This document shows, one piece after another, positions 55,808 through 64,000 of a stretch of DNA of 64,000 nt. Numbering within the stretch: position 1 is the first letter of the stretch; every line of letters begins with the position of its first letter. The translations under genes were made by a program, and so were the position numbers. Source of the DNA: Kuschelorhynchus macadamiae (lineage: Eukaryota; Arthropoda; Insecta; Coleoptera; Curculionidae); assembly GCA_030620095.1 (NCBI GenBank), contig JAUTXW010001600.1:1446501-1510500 (forward strand), given 5' to 3'. The notes under the pieces were generated by a model that searched no databases, had not been told where the DNA came from, and was given only the letters and a program-made list of their open reading frames with translations.

Positions 55808-57944
55808 TAGGGTGTTTGGAAGGTCGATGCAAAGTCTTGGGGAGGTTATTTAGACTTAATTAAGCCAAACATACAAGTCTTACGGTTTTCGAGTTTTTCG
55901 AACATTTTGGATTTCTTTAAAAAAATGCATTTTTGCACATTTTTCTCCTTTTATCTCGAAAATAAAAGATGACAGTTTGATGATATTATTTTTTTGTATT
56001 AGCAGAACGTTTGTCTCTTTTGAAAGTGTAAAGAAAAGAAAACCACACTGACTACAAAAAAAATAATAAATAAATTACTTTTTCTGCTGAAGTTTATTAA
56101 CAAAATTAGCTTTTCAGCATTATTAAAAATACATTTAAAAACATCTGTCACTTATGGCCTTTCAAAAGTGTGTTATTATGTTTAGGTACCTAGTCAACTT
56201 TAAAAACCACAACCAAAAAAATGGTAATTTATGTGAAAACGAGAAATCGAATTTAGGCCATAAACAATGAATAAAGCAAAATTTCCTATTAAAACATGGT
56301 TTATTGTTGTTCAAAATGAGATCCATCATCTCTTATGCATGCTCGGGCTCTACGTCTTACTTCGGTAGTTGTTGTTCGTAATAAAATGTCCTGTTGCATT
56401 ACTTGAAAAGCCTCTTCAATTTTTCTTATTAAATGGGCTCTTGTTAGAATTTTTTCATTATAAACTAAATCTTTAGCCCGCCCCCAGACATAAAAATCCA
56501 GTGGCGTCAAGTCCGGAGATCTAGCAGACCACGGAATTGGTCCACCTCTGCCGATCCAACTATCTGGAAAAACATCATCCAAATATTGTCTTACGTCTAG
56601 ACGAAAATGAGCTGGACATCCGTCGTGTTGGAAAATAATTTCCATGTCGCCTGCAAACTCTAATCCTCCAAGTAATTCAGGTAGATCGTTTTGCAAAAAA
56701 TGTAGATAACTGTCTCCGTTTAATCTTTCAGGCAAAAAATGAGGACCGATTACATTTCGTCCAATTATGCCGGCCCATACATTAACGGAAAATTTGTGCT
56801 GGAAAGACACTTGTTTTTTCCAGTGTGGATTTTCGCCTTTATTAGCCCATTCATGCAGATTATGCAAATTTGTAATGCCCTCCCTTGAAAAATTTTATTC
56901 GTCGCTCCATAAACAACAGGATCACCATCTTCAAATCCTTGTACGCCGGTACCATGGAAAGGATATTTTCTTTCGTGCTGCATGGTACGCCAAACCTTCC
57001 ATATTGACAAATTAAGATTAGCAGCAACCTTTCTAATACTTGTAGTGGGATCGTCTTCAAACGCTTGAAGGATTAGATTTTCGACTTCAGGAAGATGTCG
57101 ACCTGGATTAACCGCAGGTTCATTACGTTGTACACTTCCCGTCTCGTAAATACGTCGGTAAGTGTTATAAAACACCCTAACATTAGGCAATCTCCTCTCA
57201 GGATATCGCTCTTGATACAAGCGTCGTGCTTCTAATCCATTACCATCTGCTCTGCCGTACATGTAAATAATATCTGCGTATTCTTCGTTAGTGAACGCAG
57301 CCATTTTACCAACTAATTACTTCAAGGTTTCAGCGAAAACCTACACTTGATGTTCGGTGCTGGATCAGCAAAACTGTAACTTGACACGACTGAATTAGGA
57401 ATAATAAACTAATAGCATAGCAAGGAACGTGCAACGCTACAGATACCTTGAAAACTAACAGATTTGCAAAACATTTTTGTTGTATGTTTGTTATCAGTGT
57501 TAACATTAAAATTCTTAGATTTGGACCGATATGATTGTTTATTGTGCACCGTTTGGGAAGGCCCAAAGCACAGATAATTTATCATTTATTTTTAAGAATT
57601 TAAACAAACTGATTTTATTAATAATACTTTATCACAAAAAGTAATTTTTAATTTTCTTATTTTCTTAATTTTTGATCAGGAGAAAGAAAATTTACCTGAA
57701 ATGTATTTATTATTTTTTTGTAGTCAGTGTGGTTTTCCTTTCTTTACACTTTCAAAAGAGACAAACGTTCTGGTCAATAAAAGGAGTAAAATGTGAAAAA
57801 TTGCATTTTTTTAAAGAAATCCAAAATGTTCGAAAAACTCGAAAACCGTAAGACTTTGTACTAAGGTATGTTTGGCTTAATTAAGTCTAAATAACCTCAC
57901 CTATCACCTCCCCAAGACTTTGCATCGACCTTCCAAACATCCTG
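55808..57944 (-). mobile_element. DD41D mariner-like transposon, third copy, inactive
   Basis: The reversed right terminus CAGGATGTTTGGAAGGTCGA and the left terminus TAGGGTGTTTGGAAGGTCGA are inverted copies, with TA on both sides (55806-55807 and 57945-57946). The inverted repeats are about 260-280 bp and share CCAAAATGTTCGAAAAACTC-like and GACAAACGTTC-like blocks. Total 2137 bp. Its termini differ from those of the 49768 and 44217 elements, so it is a separate family with the same catalytic type. Confidence 0.92.
56301..57304 (-). pseudogene. DD41D transposase, deleted and frameshifted
   Basis: The N-terminal frame (from 57304) starts MAAFTNEEYADIIYMYGRAD and has RLYQERYPERRLPNVRVF and a second helix-turn-helix (TTSIRKVAANLNLSIWKVWR). 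After GTGVQGFEDGDP about 30 residues are missing relative to the 50375 transposase, with a frame change. The first catalytic box reads WSDE followed by a TAA stop near 56900. The C-terminal frame (56867-56301) is open: IIFQHDGCPAHFRLDVRQYL, then WIGRGGPIPWSARSPDLTPL and DFYVWG. I count 41 residues between the last two aspartates. It cannot make active enzyme as it stands. Confidence 0.9.
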
Positions 57945-57946
57945 TA

Positions 57947-59100
57947 TAGAGTGTTTAATCTAAAATAACGAAGTTGAGGTCACTTTCGGTTAAACTATCA
58001 TAGCTATTAAAAACTATAAAGGCTGGTCAATATTAGTATATTTACGTGTGGCTTAAATACAGGGTGTCCGGAAATTGCGTCACCAAATTTCAAAGGGTGA
58101 TTCTACATAAAAAAATATGAAAAAAAGTTCATATGCACCTGGGTCCGCAAACCCTTCATAAGGGTGCTAGGACCCATTGAAGATGTCGCCCAAAACGTGC
58201 TTTTTATTTTATTACTTTGGAACTACTTTTATACCAGTTATGAATTTTGCTACCGGAATAGTCACTAATGAAAGCTATTTTTAGCAGCTAGCAAATTTTA
58301 AATTTTTTAACCAGGGACGTGCCGGCAGGGGGTGTGCTGTTTTTAGTTAGTCATTATTTTTTCAACCTTGTACTTTTTTGACAATCGATTTTCGACTATT
58401 TTTTGCCAAAAAAAGGAACTCTGGTAAATGGTCGAAAAGTTAACGGTTTCCGAGAAAAATCGTTCCAATATTTTTAGAACTTATTTTTACAACTCATTTA
58501 AAAGAGAAAAGAAAATGTTACCTGAACTTTTATAAGTACAAATGGTAAAGGGACTTACAATGAACGTAAAATAAATAAGTGCAACCTCAAGGTGGTGGAG
58601 GGTTTATGTCGTAGGGGGTCGAAAAGGAGGGCAAATAGTATTTATGGAATTCTCGGCGAAAGTTGATGTCTGATAGAGAATATCCTATACAACAGTTGTA
58701 GGTCGTGCAAAAGTGTACAAGTTTTGTACTGACCAGTTTTTATAATAACCTCAAAATTTCCGAGAAAAATGAAAAATAAAAAACAAAAAAAAATCTTTTT
58801 GTTCCTCTGAACTTTTTGGCTAAGTTATACCCCTTTAAATGCAAAAACCGCATTAGCAGTGCAAATTTTATATTTATATTTACAAACAAAATAAAGTAAC
58901 AACCCAACAAAATGTGTGAAAGCCAAAATTATTTTATAAGAGATTCACGTTTTTATTCTCTCACAAAAATTGAGAACCGTTTATTTTTTTTAATCGTAGC
59001 CGATCTTCATAGCTGACGTTATCCTTATTTGGTTAGTCGCCAAATGTATGCCCTCTTCCCCGCGCCCCCCAAAAAAATTATTATAAATACGCCACTGCCA
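57947..59100. other. Intergenic; isolated mariner-like terminus
   Basis: TA-CAGGGTGTCCGGAAATTGCG begins at 58058-58060 and looks like the left end of another mariner-like element. No matching right end or transposase is seen before 59100, so the element is truncated or very diverged. Confidence 0.45.
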
Positions 59101-59149
59101 TTCGATTTATTCTGCTTTTTTTTGAAGTGCCGTACCCATATTCGGACGT

Positions 59150-60400
59150 TGACGATGGCCAGTGAGTAACTTGAAATCTATCTTATATCAAGATTATAGG
59201 ATTTCTTTATTTCACTACACTAGACCATTATACTAGGGAATGTGTTCTACGTAGCAGTTTTCCGCTGCCTTCTACGCAGTTGTGTCGCTTATGTGTTCAG
59301 TAAGAAGCCTTGTTACTGTTCGCATTCGACCCCAAGTTTACGAACAAAGTCGTTATTCTATTATTCCAGTTTTTAAAGGCACCTCGAGAAGGAACAGAAC
59401 CATACCGGGGACTGAAAAAATGCTCGCTAAGTCAAGTCTCGAACGGCAAGACAGACGGCAAACTCTCTTACGATGAGGCAGTGCCCGATTTGCTTTATCT
59501 AAAACCGGGATATTCGGTTTTAAAAATATTAGCAATAATTATTCCAAGCAATTAATCAGTAGTTTAGATATTTTTTCATACGATGCAAATTTTCTTGAGT
59601 AGTTAGTAATTAGTAAATAGTTACAATAAGGTGAATTAAGTTATAATTTGGTTTTTTGCATCTGGTTATTGCTTAGTCTATTTTTACATCGGACACAATT
59701 TTTTTATTGTACAATTTCGATATAGAGCGTCATTATTCTAAACAGATTCTGGATGTGTTTAGAGATGAAGGAAACATTTTATAAATAACTTATAGCACTC
59801 TTAGAGCTTAATTAAATATGCTGATGTTGGCAAGATGTGGATAAAACACATGTAAGAAATTATTATAATATTTTATATATATAACGTTTTTCTAGTAAAA
59901 ATCCTTGAGTTCCTGCTACTTATAGATGTCGTTATTTTTCAGGATTCGTTGTTAATTGCTTTTTTAAGGCACATATAATTTATAAAAGTTATAATTATTG
60001 ATATTTTATTATTATACTTTAGATAATATAAAACTTATACACGTTTAACCATAGACCGAGTATACTTCGAACAGACACATCATCAAGTAGTTTCATAAAT
60101 TCGCCGAATCAATCGCTTGCGCCGCCATTTGGACTTAATTCGGCATGCTGTTGCCAGTAGCGCAATTTAGGTCTATAAACAGCCGAACTAAAGTCGATCA
60201 AGCAAGTCGTATACACCGCCGCGATCTGGCAACCCTGTCCACAGAAATCTCTGTATGGATCCCAAGTCTACTGAAAGGGAGCAACGTTGGAATTCTTTTA
60301 GAGGGATTTCTTGGATTGTCTATTCAGCAAGTAATCAGCCTTTGGTCTAACATACCAAATATAATTTATAATTTTGCTTAAATACCTTCTTTTATTCAGG
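59150..60400 (+). other. Region with unidentified short ORFs
   Basis: Overlapping ORFs at 59282-59476 and 59310-59555 (the latter contains NGKTDGKLSYDEAVPDLLYL) and at 60145-60381 (DLATLSTEISVWIPSLLKGS). ATGGCCA|GTGAGT at about 59155 could be a start codon with a donor. I recognise none of these and no exon chain is convincing. They may be parts of a decayed transposon or of a host gene 5' region. Confidence 0.25.
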
Positions 60401-61566
60401 GAATGTAAAATTCTAATTATTTGTTATGTTTCTAACTTCTAAATTGCGTAAAATCGGAACTTGATACGCTGGCATGCTTGTTACCCATTAAAGTAAGGTC
60501 ATATATATATAAAACATTTGCGTCATCATAAGACTGCATTTTGTTAAAATAAATACGGTGATTCGAATTAAACTGCACTCTGCATACTTCTTAATAGAGA
60601 CAGTGTTATATTAAAGTTAAGAACAGATGGATGACAAAACGTGATCATTTAAGCTACAGTTATTTCGTACGTTTAAGGTATAATTAATGTCTAATTTACC
60701 CTTTAAAATGTATTTCTTGTATCTTAATAATATAAACTGACAATTTATTCGTTCCAGCTATTTTTATTAATGCCACTTTTTGCCGTACGTTTTTAACTGA
60801 AGTATTAACCTGTAAAATAAACGTTGTGTGTGGGCACCTTTAAACACATTTCCTTCAATTTCCAGTAGCATAGTTCATTATGTATACTGATTAATGCACT
60901 TAAAAAATACTTTTTAAGAAATTTAAAATGTGAACTAATTATAGTTAATTAAAAAAACAGCATTATTGAAGGATGTGATTTTCGTGGTATTTGCTGAGTA
61001 TCTTTGTTATTTCCAAACGTAAAGGAATGCCGTTTTTTCGTAGTGGTGCTGTTTTTTTTTTTGCAAAACGAAAGATGCAATAATAAAACTTCTCATTGTT
61101 TTGGATACAAGGAAAAAATTGAGAATTTTCCAGTTTTGGGTAGCTACGATACAACATATAACGGTGGGAACAACTCATACAGTTTTACGTGTTAAATCGA
61201 GTGTCATTTAGTTTTATTTTAAATAGGTATCACTGTTAATGAGAAATTAACGAAAGTTGTGTTTATTAAATAGCTTTAAAACACGATTTCCGCTCACAAT
61301 AGCCATTTTTTTATAGTAGGCCTTGCAGTAGTAAACGGTAAATCTTTAAATTATATAATGAATGCCTCCAAAGATACGTTATTATACACTGATATAAGTA
61401 TATCATTAAGACATTATACGATTTTTATTAGGGTTAGAAAAATACCGATTGGCAACACTATTGGAACTTTAACATTATCATAAACGATTAAATATCAAAC
61501 CAATTCGTGGATGTGGCTCCACTTTTAGCGGTTTGATTTAATATATTTTTATTGATTTATAACGCT
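60401..61566. other. Intergenic, nothing recognised
   Basis: AT-rich, with only short chance ORFs on both strands (for example 60963-61195). Confidence 0.45.
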
Positions 61567-61752
61567 TGGAACACAATCCCCCATCGTAAAAGTTTTTAAA
61601 AGTTGGTGATAATTTTGACGTTGGAACTAAATATAACCGTTCATAACCTATACTTAAAAAATTTATGTAACCAAAACACCGAAAAATAAACAAAGAAAAA
61701 TAAAGTTTGACGTTAACGGAAACGAATGACGTAATTTTCATTGTGTTTCCCT
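61567..61752. mobile_element. MITE with GGAACACAAT ends
   Basis: The left end GGAACACAAT (61568-61577) is inverted relative to CATTGTGTTTCC (61739-61750). The inner sequence (TTTGACGTTAACGGAAACG, ATGACGTAATTTTCATTGTG) matches the right part of the MITE at 11514-12031 (TTTGACGTAAATAGACCGG, GACGTAATTTGCATTGTG). A shorter member of the same family. Confidence 0.6.
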
Positions 61753-62286
61753 CTTTATAAATAGACTTTTTCACATCAATTAAATCAAAAGCTTCTCAAC
61801 CAAGGGTAACAAAAAATACAGTGCAATATTTAAAACATGATTTCATTCAAAATTATTGGTTAAATGTGGTTATTGTTTTATTATAAAAAACTTTTTAACT
61901 AAAAAAAAGCTTAACCAGAGCTAACCAAACACCTAGTCCGATATTTAGGCACGATTACATAGAAAATTATTAGGTTTGATAAAAAAAAGGAGTTAGAATC
62001 TACCTCTTTACTTATTACCATGGAGCTAAGATCACTCATAATAAAAACTTCTTTATACTGCCAGATGATTATTGATGTCACCAGGAGTGAAACAAATCTC
62101 TACAAGTGGAGCTACAGTGACGGATTCGTTTGAGATTTAATCGCTCCTATTAATATCAGTCATCTTGCCTGTCAAATAATATGCTATGCTGTGATTTTTT
62201 ACAATATAGAGGCAGGGTTGCCGTTTTATTACAATGGTAATAGATGTCTTATAACTTTTAAATTATTAGGCCCTATTTAGATCATG

Positions 62287-62470
62287 TGTTTTCCAATCAT
62301 TGGATGGGTATACATAGTCCTTTTTGGCCTCTTAGATTACCAGACTTGACAATTTTTGGCTTTGTGTGAAATAGTTCAGAAAATCGAATATATCAATCAC
62401 ATATTCAGCATTATACAATGCAAGATTTGCGTAATCCTAAAGAAACAATTAGGAAATATGTAAGTCATTA
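62287..62470 (+). pseudogene. Relic of a DD41D-type mariner transposase
   Basis: The plus-strand frame reads FSNHWMGIHSPFWPLRLPDL then TIFGF, corresponding to W-I-G-x-x-GPVRWPPRSPDL-x-x-LDF of the intact transposase. A C-terminal-like stretch (IYQSHIQHYTMQDLRNPKET) follows. Stops are present and there are no termini. Confidence 0.55.
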
Positions 62471-62479
62471 AAATGGAAC

Positions 62480-62945
62480 TATATCTAAAATTAATTCCTA
62501 TATAACGAAATAAAATTTAAGAAATGGGTTTAGTTATGTATAACAAAATGAAAGAAAAAAATTAGCCCAATTATTGTTTTAAAATTGATTCAATATCACT
62601 AACACTCAAATGTTTTTCTTTTAATATTCCCACGGCCAACTATAAAAAATTGATATTATAATTAGAAAATATCCGAATCAATGATAATAAAGAAGATATT
62701 TTGGTTTTAAACTGATTGTTTCAAAAATATCACAAAAAAAATGAAAATCGGTGATGTTTCCCTTTTTATCTTTTTAATTGCATCTATTTCTGTACAAGGA
62801 ATCAGAAAATTAAGACATGGTGCAATAGGCATTAATGATAACGTTTAGTCATCTAAATGTTTCTTAAAATTTTATTTAAATTATTCTGTCTTATTTTGTC
62901 GAACCTGACAGAATGCTGTTTAATTCTTAAATACCCTAAAAAAAC
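62480..62945. other. 3' flank of the WDSUB1-like gene
   Basis: AT-rich. No second gene. Holds the probable 3'UTR of the minus-strand gene; no clear further feature. Confidence 0.4.
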
Positions 62946-63782
62946 CTAGACCTCCTCTTCATCCTCAGTGCTTTCTAGGAACTTCCTAATGGAGTCTCGT
63001 AGTTCTAAATTAGAACTGAACTCCGTATTGGCAAGAACTTCGTTAGTCATAGGGCTGGTAAATTTCCCCGACATGAACCATTCGGCTATGGCATTTCTCT
63101 CGTAGGTAAAGCCGTCTGAACACGTTACCGGCTCTCGCATGACTTCGTGAGTTATCGGACACAAGAATTCGTCTGGAATATCTTCCCTGTATGGTCCTTG
63201 AACCTGAACTTCGATTTTCTTGAGCCATTTTAGTTCTTTTATCATTGTTTTAGTGGTTTCCTCATCTGCAAAAATGAAAATGTGTAGGTAACAGTATTGA
63301 TATGATAACGTGAATAACAACGGCATTTCAGCTCTTTAGAGCAGCTTTCGCAAAACCTTCCTTGTTCTCTTAGACTGTAAACACGTACAAGGTTTTTATT
63401 TATATTTTGGCACCTACTATAGGAGGAACAAAAAAAAACCTTTAAATACAAAAACTGTAGTACTTTTTTTTTCAAGATATAAATGAAAACCCTACACAGC
63501 GAGTTTTAAATATCTACTAGCAACGGTTTAAGACCTACATATAGTTGCTGATATTCCAATTATGTCTATTTTTTAAAGAATATTACCTAAATCTAGTCCA
63601 GAACATACTTCATTTTCGGTTAGTGTCATCAATTTTTCACCGTCCAATCTAGTATTTATTACATTCTGGGCAATCATGTTCATATTTATATCATCCAGCC
63701 ATTTTATAACATCGTTGTTCGACCATTCGGCAACAGTTTTTGCACGACTCTTTAATTTACTTGCTATAGCTGTTTGAAATAC
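62946..63782 (-). CDS. WDSUB1: WDSUB1-like protein, C-terminal SAM and U-box exons (partial)
   Basis: Two exons: 63587-63782 (acceptor TTCTTAG, donor GTAATA) and 62946-63265 (acceptor TTTTTGCAG, stop TAG), joined in phase 1 as ...SGLDL-DEETTK. The upstream exon encodes a SAM domain: VAEWSNNDVIKWLDDINMNM, then RLDGEKLMTLTENEVCSGL. The last exon encodes a U-box: PDEFLCPITHEVMREPVTCS, DGFTYERNAIAEWF and TSPMTNEVL, ending in an acidic EDEEEV tail. SAM followed by a C-terminal U-box is the order in WDSUB1, which also has N-terminal WD40 repeats; those exons would lie beyond the right edge. U-box proteins act as E3 ubiquitin ligases by binding E2 enzymes. The 63266-63586 intron is 321 nt with nothing notable. 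Confidence 0.82.
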
Positions 63783-64000
63783 CTAAGAAATAAAGACAAA
63801 AGTAAATCATGAAAAAGTTATATTATTGGCGGGTTCCAGAAAGCTAAATTAAAGTTTGGAATGTTTAACGGAACGTCAAATTTGACAGCGGGTTCCTAGA
63901 TTTCTATAACCAACTTGTCAAATCTGAAAGCTCGGTTAAATATTCTAAATTGCAATTAAGTTTTGTGCAACCGGGGGATTAACTCTAAATTAAAATAAAG

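Noticed and set aside
1..64000. tRNA, rRNA or CRISPR features
   Set aside because: No cloverleaf with A/B boxes, no rRNA-like stretch and no spaced direct-repeat array was noticed by eye on either strand.

Overview
The window looks like AT-rich nuclear DNA of an arthropod, most likely an insect (I cannot name the species). The protein-coding genes have introns. The transposon set is typical of insect genomes: IS630-Tc1-mariner elements with DDD-type transposases, hAT elements, CR1/Jockey-type LINEs and a Penelope-like element. Most of the 64 kb is transposon sequence or long introns, and only three host genes are convincing.

Host genes. (1) On the minus strand at 1068-9999 is an RNA-binding protein with one RRM of the Lark/RBM4/RBM14 style and a long Gly/Arg/Tyr-rich tail. 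Its start codon sits at the very end of its exon, followed directly by a splice donor, and it has a 72-nt in-frame cassette exon. (2) On the plus strand at 24626-36531 is a five-exon nucleolin/Nop6-like nucleolar protein of 483 aa: a basic Lys-rich N-terminus, an acidic Asp/Glu tract, one RRM and a basic tail. A 2.3-kb hAT transposon sits in its last intron. (3) On the minus strand at 62946-63782 are the last two exons of a SAM plus U-box protein, the C-terminal half of a WDSUB1-like E3 ligase. Its upstream exons lie beyond the right edge.

Layout. 1-10 kb: the RRM/Gly-rich gene, with minus-strand LINE relics and a MITE in its introns. 10-17.4 kb: no gene; a series of inverted-repeat (fold-back) elements. 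17.4-18.8 kb: a near-perfect 1.39-kb palindrome with 580-bp arms. 18.9-23.9 kb: LINE relics, including one LINE inserted into another with a visible 4-bp target duplication. 24.6-36.5 kb: the nucleolar gene. 37-44.2 kb: a Penelope-like element with a hammerhead-like motif, then a nearly full-length but broken LINE, each bounded by (TA)n runs. 44.2-49.5 kb: a DD41D mariner-like element broken by two different hAT elements. 49.8-52.1 kb: an apparently intact DD41D element with ~500-bp terminal inverted repeats and an intron-containing transposase gene. 53.6-55.8 kb: a fold-back element and an 887-bp exact tandem duplication. 55.8-57.9 kb: a third, broken DD41D element. 58-62.9 kb: no recognised gene.

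The main theme is repeated colonisation by mariner-like elements with a DD41D catalytic triad and unusually long inverted repeats. There are three structured copies and at least four decayed relics. The host genes all act on RNA or protein quality (RNA binding, nucleolus, ubiquitin ligase), but nothing in the sequence shows that they are co-regulated.
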